A stretch of DNA of 64,000 nucleotides from a virus: positions 25,571 through 89,570 of the IMG/VR virus record IMGVR_UViG_3300009164_000056; one strand, 5' to 3'. Positions within the stretch are counted from its first letter, which is position 1. Every line of letters begins with the position of its first letter. The notes under the pieces are model-generated. The model had not been told where the DNA came from. It searched no databases and saw only the letters and a program-made list of their open reading frames with translations. The translations under genes and the position numbers were made by a program. This document shows, piece by piece, positions 7,374 to 16,800 of this stretch.

Positions 7374-9644
7374 ATGATACCAACAAATTCAAGTAATACA
7401 ACAAACGGATGTGATACCATTTCATCCAATTGTGTCATTTGGCAGGGGCCGGATATTAGTTGTATAAACCTATGTAATGGTGATACAATTAGTGATGTAA
7501 CAGCTAAACTAGCTGAATTAGTATGCTCATTAATTGAAGATGGCGTTGCTGCTAATCCTAACCTAACAGGTTTAGACTTATCATGTCTTAATATTCCTGG
7601 TACAACACCTACTACATTAGTTCCTGTTTTACAACAAATGGTTGATGCTATATGTGAGAAAAATACAGGAACTACAATTAACTCAGAACTAGTTAAAGCA
7701 AATCTTCCTATAATGACATTGCCTGCATGTTTAGTCTATGATGACGCATCAGGTAATCCAGTTACACAATTACGTTTAGATAACTTTACTCTTTTAATAG
7801 CACAGCAAGTTTGTGATATACTTGTTACAATAGTTTATATTGAAACAACTTTAAATAACTACAACACTAGAATAACAACATTAGAAGCATGTGTATTACC
7901 ATGTACAGGAGCTACAGCAGAAACACAGGTTGTTCCTACATGTATAATTAATGTAGGAGTACTAACAGATGTATCTGTTTTACTACTTGCTTTAGAAGTA
8001 AGATTTTGTGCATTAGAAACAGCTGTAGGTTTACCTGCTGCAATTAATGCTGCTATAAGTCAAGGATCATGTATATTATCAACCACTACTACATTAGCTA
8101 ATTCATCAGTATCATATGGTTCAATACCAGGATGGAATAATACTCCAGTAAATTTAGCACAAAGCACACAAAATATATGGGCTGTGTTATGTGATATGTA
8201 TGAAGCTATTTCAAGCATTCAAACTAACTGTTGTCCTTCAGGATGTTCTAGTGTAACTTTTGGTTACAATACAACTAACGTAATAAGCAGTACTGGTACT
8301 ATATCAGGCATTAACTTTAATTTCCAAAATACAACAGGTACTGGATCTGTTATACCAGCAACATTTAATGATTGTGCTGGTAGTACAGTTATTACTGTTA
8401 GAGATAGCAATAATGTTGCAATTACAAGTACAGTAAGTGTTTCAGCTTTACAAAACTCTGCGGGTGGAGTTACTATATCATTACCAGGTTTAAATACTTA
8501 TGGTCCATTAACTACTACTGTAGCATTCTGTGTTACAGATGGTAGAGATACATGTAATGATGTTATAGTTAAATCAGTTGCGGGAGTTGTACCTTGTCCA
8601 ACACCAGTTATGAGTGCAATTACAACAACAGGAGCTACTGTTACATTTACAAATATGTTAGGATCATCAGCAGTTTATGTTATAGATATTCTTAATTCTT
8701 TAACAAATGTTGTTGCAGCCACCTTTACTCAAAACGCTCCTGGTGCTACAGTAGTAAAAGCATTTACAGGTTTAGTTGCTGGTACAGCATATAACACTAG
8801 AGTAACTGTTCAAATTGGTGGTCAAACACAAGTATGTACTACACAAATAGTAACATTTACAACAGAGACTGCAGCTGCTCCATGTAGTAATGGATTAGAT
8901 GTTGTATTCTTATTAGATTATACTGGAAGTATGAGTACTACTATTTCTGCTATTAAAGCAGGTATTCCATCTACAATAAGCACAATACAAGCAGCTTCTG
9001 GAACTAATGATTATAGATTAGCATTAGTATTAGCAGATGAAGGAGATACTTCAACACCAACTTATGCAACTTCAGTAGATTATTTAGCATTACCAGCTAA
9101 TCAAAAAATTACAAATACAGGTTCTTATGCTGGTTCACCAAGATATCAATTTATTACAGCAGTAGAAAAATTTGCTACAAATAATACTACATCATTTACA
9201 ACTCAATTAAATAAAATTGATACAGGAGCTGCACCAACATATTGGCCTATAGGTAATGGATATGGTAGTCCAGAACCTACAGATTTGGCTCTTGGATTTG
9301 TTGTTGAAGGTTTAAATTTTGCAGGTGCATTTAGAACTAATGTTGCTAAATATGTACTTATTTATACAGATGATTATCCAAGTGGTACTGATGATAATTT
9401 TGATGCTACAGATGTTACTAGATTAGCATCATTAGCACAGACTTGTTTAAATCAAGGTATTAAATGCTTTGTATTAGGTGCAGGTGTTGATTTAACATAT
9501 ACACCACCAGGAGGTACAACAACTTATCCTTGGAGAGTATTTGCAACAGCAACAAATGGAGCATGGAATGCGTCTTATTCAACAGCTACAGTAAATTCAT
9601 TAATCACTAACGGTTGTGCAACAACAACACCACCATTAACTTAA
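7374..9644 (+). CDS. Cys-rich FN3/VWA virion surface protein
   Basis: 756 residues. The N-terminal part has the Cys-rich pattern CVIWQGPDISCINLCNGDTI, which recurs in Bacteroidetes phage tail proteins, then helical segments with paired cysteines. Residues about 410-495 form a fibronectin type III-like domain (PTPVMSAITTTGATVTFTNM ... GLVAGTAYNTRVTVQ). Residues about 508-745 form a von Willebrand factor A domain with a MIDAS metal site DYTGSMS (Asp515, Thr517, Ser519) and later YTDDYPSG. VWA domains with a MIDAS bind protein ligands through a divalent metal. No signal peptide is seen, which fits a virion protein. Likely a tail-surface adhesin; the partner is unknown. It leads a two-gene unit with the 186-residue Cys-rich protein. 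Confidence 0.82.
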   Translation: MIPTNSSNTTNGCDTISSNCVIWQGPDISCINLCNGDTISDVTAKLAELVCSLIEDGVAANPNLTGLDLSCLNIPGTTPTTLVPVLQQMVDAICEKNTGTTINSELVKANLPIMTLPACLVYDDASGNPVTQLRLDNFTLLIAQQVCDILVTIVYIETTLNNYNTRITTLEACVLPCTGATAETQVVPTCIINVGVLTDVSVLLLALEVRFCALETAVGLPAAINAAISQGSCILSTTTTLANSSVSYGSIPGWNNTPVNLAQSTQNIWAVLCDMYEAISSIQTNCCPSGCSSVTFGYNTTNVISSTGTISGINFNFQNTTGTGSVIPATFNDCAGSTVITVRDSNNVAITSTVSVSALQNSAGGVTISLPGLNTYGPLTTTVAFCVTDGRDTCNDVIVKSVAGVVPCPTPVMSAITTTGATVTFTNMLGSSAVYVIDILNSLTNVVAATFTQNAPGATVVKAFTGLVAGTAYNTRVTVQIGGQTQVCTTQIVTFTTETAAAPCSNGLDVVFLLDYTGSMSTTISAIKAGIPSTISTIQAASGTNDYRLALVLADEGDTSTPTYATSVDYLALPANQKITNTGSYAGSPRYQFITAVEKFATNNTTSFTTQLNKIDTGAAPTYWPIGNGYGSPEPTDLALGFVVEGLNFAGAFRTNVAKYVLIYTDDYPSGTDDNFDATDVTRLASLAQTCLNQGIKCFVLGAGVDLTYTPPGGTTTYPWRVFATATNGAWNASYSTATVNSLITNGCATTTPPLT

Positions 9645-9662
9645 TTAAAATAAAATATAAAG

Positions 9663-10223
9663 ATGGCATGTAATTGTTCAAAATGTAGTAGTAAATGTGG
9701 TTGTGCTGATACAGCACTAACTAACCCATGTACATATACTGACTGTAGTGTTGGTAGTGAAAGATGTGATGATGTACAATGTGCAGAATGCGTTAGCTAT
9801 TGTGGTACATCTTTTCAAATAGGAAACCCCGGAACTTTATTACAAATAAATAAAGGTGAAAGACTTGATTCTATTATACAAAAGTTTGCTATGATTTTAT
9901 CTAATGGTTTAGGAGCATGTACTTCTAATGATGTACAACATGATCCGTTTAATGTATATGCAGGTGTTATTACTAGTAGTACAGCATCAGTATTGTGGAA
10001 TGGTACTTGGAGTGGAAGCACTGGAGTAAATATTTATTATAATACTCAGATTGCTCCAACCACATGGATTTTAGCTAATCCAGTACCAATTGTTCCAACT
10101 ATATTTAATTATACAATAACAAACCTTTTAGCTAGTTCAGCATATAAAGTAAAAGTAGTAGATGCAGGTAATTCATCAGCATGTAAACCAATTGAAATAC
10201 TATTCTCTACCCTAGCAGTATAA
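9663..10223 (+). CDS. Cys-rich N-terminus plus FN3-like domain, virion protein
   Basis: 186 residues. Residues 1-50 hold 14 cysteines (MACNCSKCSSKCGC at the start, later CAECVSYC), suggesting metal binding or disulfide knots. Residues about 55-85 are helical (LLQINKGERLDSIIQKFAMI). Residues about 95-186 form a beta sandwich like fibronectin type III (VYAGVITSSTASVLWNG ... YTITNLLASSAYKVKVVDAG). It shares Cys-rich and FN3-like parts with the 756-residue VWA protein 18 bases upstream, so the two probably work together on the tail surface. Function unknown. Confidence 0.75.
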   Translation: MACNCSKCSSKCGCADTALTNPCTYTDCSVGSERCDDVQCAECVSYCGTSFQIGNPGTLLQINKGERLDSIIQKFAMILSNGLGACTSNDVQHDPFNVYAGVITSSTASVLWNGTWSGSTGVNIYYNTQIAPTTWILANPVPIVPTIFNYTITNLLASSAYKVKVVDAGNSSACKPIEILFSTLAV

Positions 10224-10279
10224 CATTAAAAAAAACAACAAGAGTGATGGTTTGTTGGTTTTCTATCACAGGAGTTGAA

Positions 10280-10311
10280 AGAGGCTGGGGTAACTCAGTC
10301 TCTTTTTTTTT
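10280..10311 (+). terminator. Rho-independent terminator
   Basis: AGAGGCTG (10280-10287) pairs with CAGTCTCT (10296-10303), one G-T wobble, 8-base loop, followed by a T run to 10311. It ends the VWA/FN3 transcription unit. Confidence 0.85.
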
Positions 10312-10323
10312 AAATAAACCTGC

Positions 10324-10356
10324 AATTTTATAATAAAATTTTTACATTTGTATAAT
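10324..10356 (+). promoter_or_regulatory. Inverted repeat plus TACATTTGTATAATTA (composite element)
   Basis: A perfect inverted repeat AATTTTAT-A-ATAAAATT (10324-10340) is followed by TACATTTG (10343-10350, matches TAnnTTTG) and TATAAT. The ATG of the phosphoesterase gene is 25 bases downstream. Same layout as the elements at 7269-7334, 21584-21609, 52124-52164 and 52912-52934. Confidence 0.55.
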
Positions 10357-10375
10357 TAATTTTAAAAAAGATTCT

Positions 10376-11581
10376 ATGAGTTATTTAAAAAATAAAATAC
10401 TTGAGTCATTAAAATGGAAGAAATCACCGGCTTATTGCGCATCAAGATTAGGAATATCAGAGGAAGAATACATTAAGGTTAAAGAACAAATATCAAATAA
10501 ATTTAAAAAATCTTCTTACAGACAAAACCCAGCAATAGCTGAATCTGTAGACTTAGAAAAGGGTCAATCAACAATATCAGGTTCATTTACATATGAGCCA
10601 AAGACAGCAGAAGAGATAATCAAACTTTTACAAATTGATACAAAAGTCTGGAAGTTATCACAATATTGGAATAAACAAATGGGAGACCATTGGAGAGTTT
10701 CAGCTTTAATAACTAAAATTAAAGAAAATGCTAAAGAAGATTTATTAATAAATCTGTTAAACAATTGGAAACCAAAGGTTTATAAAACAACTAACACAAA
10801 TAAATTCCATGACTCTAATAAAGAAGATGTATGTGGAATAATATCTTTACAAGACATTCATTTTGGAAAACAAGGAAATGAAACTATTGATAAGGATTTT
10901 GAAGATACTATAAAAAATTTATTGAACAAAGGTGTAGCATCACATAACATTAAAGTATTGTACTTTGTGGTAGGCGGTGACTTAATCAATATGGATACTT
11001 TTGCTGGTACAACAACAAGTGGAACACCTCTTGATAATTGTATGTCTGCAACAGATGCTTACATGCAGGCATTTGATGCAATGCATTGGGCAATAAATTA
11101 TATCAAAGAATATTGTGAGGAACTTGTAGTAGTATATGTTCCGGGTAATCATGATAGATTATCTTCTCATCATTTGGTACATGCTCTATCTAAATCTATT
11201 TACAATGATGGGGATATAACATGGGATATAAAATATGAAGAAAGAAAGGTACATGTATGGCATAATAATTTCAATGCATTTGAGCATGGAGATAAGACAA
11301 GTAAAAACAACCCTTTGATATATGCATCAGAATACCCTAAAGAATGGGGTAGCACAATAAACAGGACATTGTATAAGGGTCACATCCATACTGATAGAAA
11401 AGTAGAATACATGACATCTAATGAGACAGCAGGTTTTATAGAAAAGACACTTCCTAGTTTAGGTAAGACAGACTATTATCACTATAGTAATAAATATACA
11501 GGTAATAGAAGATCAGGTAAATTGGAACTACAAGATCCAATTCTAGGAAATATATGTGAATTAACTCACCAATCAATATAA
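10376..11581 (+). CDS. Calcineurin-like metallophosphoesterase
   Basis: 401 residues. The N-terminal about 45 residues contain a helix-turn-helix-like stretch (YCASRLGISEEEYIKVKEQI). The phosphoesterase core spans about 150-375 with all metal-binding motifs: D160-x-H162 (LQDIHFGK), G-G-D202, G-N258-H259-D260, and two His motifs AFEHGD and YKGHIHTD. The complete set indicates a working two-metal enzyme, of the broad class that includes SbcD/Mre11 nucleases and phosphodiesterases; no SbcC-like partner is in the window. It forms its own transcript between a terminator at 10280 and another at about 11583. Substrate unknown: DNA end processing, nucleotide second-messenger removal and virion maturation are all possible. 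Confidence 0.88.
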   Translation: MSYLKNKILESLKWKKSPAYCASRLGISEEEYIKVKEQISNKFKKSSYRQNPAIAESVDLEKGQSTISGSFTYEPKTAEEIIKLLQIDTKVWKLSQYWNKQMGDHWRVSALITKIKENAKEDLLINLLNNWKPKVYKTTNTNKFHDSNKEDVCGIISLQDIHFGKQGNETIDKDFEDTIKNLLNKGVASHNIKVLYFVVGGDLINMDTFAGTTTSGTPLDNCMSATDAYMQAFDAMHWAINYIKEYCEELVVVYVPGNHDRLSSHHLVHALSKSIYNDGDITWDIKYEERKVHVWHNNFNAFEHGDKTSKNNPLIYASEYPKEWGSTINRTLYKGHIHTDRKVEYMTSNETAGFIEKTLPSLGKTDYYHYSNKYTGNRRSGKLELQDPILGNICELTHQSI

Positions 11582-11582
11582 A

Positions 11583-11618
11583 GAAGCAACTTAAATTTCA
11601 TTAAGTGGTCTTTTTTTT
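11583..11618 (+). terminator. Imperfect hairpin with long T run
   Basis: AGA...ACTTAA (11583-11595) pairs with TTAAGT...TCT (11601-11611) across a small internal loop, followed by eight T. It comes directly after the phosphoesterase stop. Its T run merges with TTTTTGTAAATTATAA (11614-11629), another copy of the promoter-like element, 11 bases before the ATG at 11640. Confidence 0.55.
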
Positions 11619-11629
11619 GTAAATTATAA
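11614..11629 (+). promoter_or_regulatory. TTTTTGTAAATTATAA element fused to terminator T run
   Basis: One mismatch to the TTTTTGTATATTATAA core found at 7311 and 52141. It directly precedes the gene at 11640, giving a leader of about 10-20 bases, and starts the transcription unit that runs into the tail-ring genes. Confidence 0.5.
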
Positions 11630-11639
11630 ATATACATGT

Positions 11640-12206
11640 ATGATAAACAATTTTAAAAAACCAGATTTAAAAGCACCAAGATATAGAGAGAAAAGATTAG
11701 GTATATTAAATGAAGAAACAATAAAAGAGTTTAAAGAAAAAAAACCTTTATATTCTAATATTGATAATGATAAATTAAAAAAAATAATAAAACTATATAA
11801 TGTAAATTTATGGGAAGCAGTAATTAAAAATAGAGATGGTGTAGAGTTACCTGATTCATTAGGATATTTGTTTATAGGCACATGTCCTTCTTCTAAAACG
11901 GTAAATACTAATTATGCACTATCTAAAGAATATGGTAAAGTATTACAAAACAAGAATTGGGAAACTGATGGTAACTTGGGTAAAATATTTTATACTAACT
12001 GGTCAACCAAATATAGATTTAAAAATAGAGAGTTATGGAGATTTGTAGCTTGCAGAGAATTTAAAAGAGCGGTAGCTAAAACCTACCCAGAAAGCTGGAC
12101 TAAATACGTTGTGATGAAAAACAAATATAGAGTTGCTCATTTATATGATGTAAATACAGAAGAAACCAAAAAGGAATTAGAGTTATATAATGAATTTGAA
12201 ACATAA
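11640..12206 (+). CDS. Conserved protein next to tail-ring genes, unknown function
   Basis: 188 residues with a basic, Pro/Lys-rich start (MINNFKKPDLKAPRYREKRL), then SLGYLFIGTCPSSKTVN, GKIFYTNWSTKYRFKNRELW and a basic helical end. The N-terminal 'KPDLKAPRYR' looks like a peptide that docks on another protein, as in phage tail or head completion factors. It heads an operon with the two ring-like genes and the muzzle-like gene and ends 5 bases before the next start, so a structural or assembly role is likely. No enzyme motif is seen. From memory, proteins of this pattern occur near the same genes in crAss-like phages; a profile search is needed to confirm this. Confidence 0.7.
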   Translation: MINNFKKPDLKAPRYREKRLGILNEETIKEFKEKKPLYSNIDNDKLKKIIKLYNVNLWEAVIKNRDGVELPDSLGYLFIGTCPSSKTVNTNYALSKEYGKVLQNKNWETDGNLGKIFYTNWSTKYRFKNRELWRFVACREFKRAVAKTYPESWTKYVVMKNKYRVAHLYDVNTEETKKELELYNEFET

Positions 12207-12211
12207 ACAAA

Positions 12212-12889
12212 ATGTCACAGATAATAATAGGAGAAGCAATATCAAGAATAAGAGGACAGGTTAAAGCTGAAGTCCAAGATTCTTTTGTAACAGACAGATA
12301 CATTTACAGTTTAATAGAAAAGTTTTCTCAAGTTTTAATGAGGAGACAAGACTCATTAAACAAATTAATAAAATTCAACTCTGTGTGGAAAGCACTTCCA
12401 TATGTTGAAATGATTGATGTAGATAAAGTAGAAGCAGGCTGTTCTGGAATAACTAGCGGATGTACAATCAAACGTACAAAACTTAAATTGCCTTCTATGA
12501 TTGAAGGTTATTGGGGTCCGCTTATACGTACTATAACTTCAATAGATGGTTCACAAGAACTTCAAGCAACATATCCTGGTACATATGTATCTATGACCAA
12601 AACAACATCTTTTAAATACAACAGAACAAAATATTTTTGGTGGTTAGATGGATATGTTTATTCACCTAATATTGAATGGGATGCTATTAAAGTTGAAGGT
12701 GTATTTAATGATGACATTACAAAATGGAATTGTGATGAAAAAGATGATTGTACTCCTAGATATAAACAACCAATGTATATACCTGAAGCAATGTTTGCAG
12801 AAATTGAATCTCAAATCATAAACATTATGATGAATACAATGAAGGTACCAAGTGAAGATTCTGATAATAAACAAAACATAAATAGATAA
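12212..12889 (+). CDS. crAss-like tail ring protein (candidate)
   Basis: 225 residues. It has the pattern 'FVTDRYIYSLIEKFSQVLMR', 'EMIDVDKVEAGCSGITSGCT', 'IEGYWGPLIRTITSIDGSQE' and 'PNIEWDAIKVEG', which is recalled as a signature of the small ring proteins of crAss-like phages that link portal to tail. It is immediately followed, with a one-base TAATG overlap, by a second ring-like gene and then the muzzle-like gene, matching the ring-ring-muzzle order. Residue pattern and order are seen; the exact ring number (R2, R3 or R4) cannot be assigned from sequence alone. Confidence 0.75.
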   Translation: MSQIIIGEAISRIRGQVKAEVQDSFVTDRYIYSLIEKFSQVLMRRQDSLNKLIKFNSVWKALPYVEMIDVDKVEAGCSGITSGCTIKRTKLKLPSMIEGYWGPLIRTITSIDGSQELQATYPGTYVSMTKTTSFKYNRTKYFWWLDGYVYSPNIEWDAIKVEGVFNDDITKWNCDEKDDCTPRYKQPMYIPEAMFAEIESQIINIMMNTMKVPSEDSDNKQNINR

Positions 12890-13830
12890 TGAGCGTATCA
12901 CATAAATATAGAACATTCAGTCAGTTATATGAAGATGTTGCGGTTGACTTTACAACTTATTCATTGGAAGGAATGATTGAACCACAGCAATTAATTAAAG
13001 TTGCTACTAGAATTAATTATGAACTTGGTCTAAAAATACATAGAACTAAAGAAACCATAATTGATGTAGAACATGGTAGAGCGCAATTACCTAGAGATTT
13101 TGCATATATTAACTATGCATTTCTTTGTGGTGAATATCATATTAATGAAACTATGCCATCAGGTACTCACGTTGAAACTTTTAATGATGTGCCTTATGTA
13201 CCGGCACCTGGAGAAGTTGCTGCTTGTAGTACAGGAACAGGATGTGCTGATGTATGTGTAGTTAAAACATGTGAAGATAAAAACAGTTATCAGTTAGTTC
13301 AAAGAATTTCTCCAAATCAATATAGAACTTATAGTACTTGGACTGAATTGAAAATTCAAGATATAAATCAGAAAAGTTGTTTTTGTCCTGATTTAGCAGC
13401 ACAAGCCCCAGACATTGCACAAATAGTTGATGGATTTTTAATTACTAATTTTACTAGTGGTAGAGTTTATATAAGTTATCAAGGAGCTATGGAATCACCT
13501 GATGGAGATTTATTGGTTCTTGATCAACCTCTTTGTAATGAGTATTATGAATATGCATTAAAACAAAGAATATTAGAAAACATGATTTGGCAAGGTGAGC
13601 AAATGGCTCCTCAATTACAATTGGTTGAATCACGTTTAAGACCTGCAAGAAACAATGCTTTGTCATTTGTAAATACACCGGATTTTGCTGAAATGCAAAA
13701 AGTCTTTGTAATGAATAGAAGAGCTCAATATCATAATTATTATAATATGTTTATGAGTTATGCTCCTTATAATCCAAGACTTCATAAAGGAATTAATACA
13801 TCCAGTAGTATTAACAATCCTACACACTAA
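12889..13830 (+). CDS. crAss-like tail ring protein (candidate, larger)
   Basis: 313 residues. The N-terminal part is helical (TFSQLYEDVAVDFTTYSLEG, then PQQLIKVATRINYELGLKI). The centre holds a Cys-rich insertion with seven cysteines (CSTGTGCADVCVVKTC). The end is helical (EYYEYALKQRILENMIWQG ... NRRAQYHNYYNMFMSYAPYN). This matches in pattern the larger ring protein next to the muzzle gene in crAss-like phages. Start and stop overlap the upstream gene by one base, and the muzzle-like gene begins 17 bases later. Role inferred: part of the tail barrel between portal and muzzle. Confidence 0.75.
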   Translation: MSVSHKYRTFSQLYEDVAVDFTTYSLEGMIEPQQLIKVATRINYELGLKIHRTKETIIDVEHGRAQLPRDFAYINYAFLCGEYHINETMPSGTHVETFNDVPYVPAPGEVAACSTGTGCADVCVVKTCEDKNSYQLVQRISPNQYRTYSTWTELKIQDINQKSCFCPDLAAQAPDIAQIVDGFLITNFTSGRVYISYQGAMESPDGDLLVLDQPLCNEYYEYALKQRILENMIWQGEQMAPQLQLVESRLRPARNNALSFVNTPDFAEMQKVFVMNRRAQYHNYYNMFMSYAPYNPRLHKGINTSSSINNPTH

Positions 13831-13847
13831 TAAAGAATTAAATTATT

Positions 13848-16800
13848 ATGGCACAGCAAAATGAAAATCCAGGGACATCTTCTGTAAATACTAATTCATT
13901 TATTAAAGGAATGAATAAAGATATTACGCAGGCAATGGAACCAAAAGAAAGTTGGTGGCATGCGCGTAATGCAATGAATAATTCTACTGATGGAGATCTT
14001 GGTGTAATAGGTAATGAACCATCAAACTTACAATGTGGTGTTATTCCATATACAATTATTGGTGCTATACATAGATATGGTGATCAATGGGTTGTATATT
14101 CTACTGATGATACCAATTCAGAAATTGGAACATTTGATGATAGTTTATGTGAATATAAAGTTATTGTAAATGATCCTTGTTTAAACTTTAATAGAAAGTA
14201 TTTAATAGTTGGTGCAGCTAAAGAAAATTTTGATTGTACTTGGCAAGTATATTGGGATGATGGAAACAATCCTTCACGTTCATTAAACATTAATAAGGTT
14301 CCTTGGATTCAAACTATATCTTCTGCACCCGGTGATTCATGTATTACATATGATGATACAACACAATTGAATTGTGAAAAAATAAGATTAGCTCCTTTGG
14401 TTGATACACCTTGTGTTAGTTTAAGTAAATCAATAGATGGTGGTATGTTACAGAATGGAGCATATCAAGCATTTGTTGCTTATACAGAGAATGAACAAAA
14501 AGTAACTGATTACATTGGTATTTCTAATGTTCAAACATTATGGTCACATTCTGGTACAGGTGGTTCATTAAACATTAAGGTAAACAATCTAGATAAAGAT
14601 TATGATTACTATGAGTTAGTATTACTTATAAGAAATCAAGGTCAGATATATGCTAAACGTATAGGTCTTTATAGTACACAACAACAAGATATTAATATTG
14701 ATTATATTGATGATACGTTAGTTGCTGTAAGTTTAAAAACAATACCACAGAGAAGTCCTGCTTATGAAAAATCAAATGCAATGTATGTTGTAAATGATTG
14801 GTTAATAAGACAAGGACCTGTAAGTCAGTTTGATTTTAACTATCAGCCAATAGCAAATGACATCAAGGTCAATTGGGTAGCAAATCAAATAGATTCTAGT
14901 TACTATCATTTAGGTGGTAATAAGTTGGGATTCTTAAGAGATGAGCAATATGCATTCTTTATTAGATGGATTTATAATACAGGAGAAAGATCTTCTTCAT
15001 ATCATATTCCAGGAAGAGCACCAAGGCCATATACAACCCCTTCAGGGACATATCTAGAAACAGATATTATATACGGTAATAATGTTTTAGATGTTGCTGG
15101 AGATCCTTTATATAAGGTTTATAATACAGGAACAATTACAGCATCTGGTTTAACAGAAGTTCAGCCTGATGGATCACAGATTATTGCTAGAGGTGAAATG
15201 GGTTATTGGGAATCTACTGAAAGATATCCTGCTAATAGACCAGATATTTGGGGTAACCTTTGTGGTAAACCTATTAGACACCATAAGTTTCCTACTGAAG
15301 AAGTGGGAAGTGCTGGTTCACCATTACATATAAGCACAACTGCCGGAGATTTAATTAATGTTTTGGGTGTAGAGTTTACAAATATAGGCAGACCAAAATA
15401 TAATAATGGAACTTATATACCAAATGTAGTTGGTTATGAAATACTAAGAGGATCTAGAGCGGGTGCTAAATCTATTTTAGCAAAAGGGTTATTTAGAAAT
15501 ATGCGCAAGTATACAATACCTAATGCAGAAAACTTAATAGGTGGATCTGTCCAAGGTTTATATCCTAACTATCCATATAATGATTTAAGACCTGATGTTT
15601 TTTTCCATGATGGAAATGCAAACTCTATTCATAGAACAGAAGGTTGTAATAACTATAGTCGATCAATAGGTAATTTTAACCCATTGGGATCTGCACCAGC
15701 TGTAGCTGGAGATCCTTCAGGGTATTCTAAAAAGGTGTTTACATTTTCTTCACCTGATTTGATGTTTACCAAACCTTTTCTTAATGCATATGAAACTAGA
15801 TTATATGGATATGTAACTGGTAACTCAAGTGGTTATTTTAAAGCTTCTGAGGATCATCCTCAATTTAAACTATTAAGAAATGGTGCCGCAATTATAGCTG
15901 CTGTTATTGGTGTAGGATATGCTATGCATAAAATGTTAGGTACTAGAAGTAAAACTATAGAAGGTGCTAAAGGTAGTTATCAAGCAAATGATTTTTATTT
16001 AGGTTTTGGTACTGGTGGTACAACAGGTGGTGGTGCAAATCTTGCAGTAAATGCAGCTGGAGCTTTAACCGCTGCTGGAGGTTCAACACTTGGACAAATA
16101 GCTCTAAATACATTACTTAATGATGCACTTGGTTTATTAGATCTTTATGCTGGTGGAGTTGCTACATATACATTGGATATGGTTAATGCCGGAATTGTTA
16201 CTGCTGCTGGTGCAGCACCTGGTACAATTGGTGGTTCACTGAATAATACACAAATAAATGATTCATCTGAATCTTCATTACCATATATTGTGAGACTATT
16301 TGTAGCTCAAGCTATGTCTAGAACTAATATAGCAATTGGTGGAAATGAAATATTAGAATTAATTTATAACTTAATTAATAAGTCTGATTTTGTATTCAAA
16401 TATAATTCTTATGGATTTTTTAATTCATTTACTAAAATTAATACAGGATTATTTAGAATTAAAAATACAGATTCAAATTATTTAGGTCAATCATTTCAAT
16501 CATTTGATAATGGTAATTATAAAATTAATAATTTATTTAGACCATCTACCGTAGCTGTTTCATTAAGTAACCCCGTATCAGAACCAAGTGTAATTGATAC
16601 ATCAAGGTTTACAATTGGAGGTTCTGTTAGTACTTCTGGTAGTGTTAATGTTACAGATGGAAATATAACTAATCCATCAGTAAAACATAAAACACCTATA
16701 TCAGCTTATTATGGTGCTCTAAAATTTAATTTTGATAATCAATATGGTCAACTAGATGGTATTAAGCAAGTTCAAATGAGAGGTTGTGTAGAATATTTAG

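Noticed and set aside
10242-10268. GTGAT...ATCAC inverted repeat after the Cys-rich FN3 gene.
   Set aside because: Only five paired bases with a long loop; the adjacent 10280-10311 hairpin is a much better terminator.
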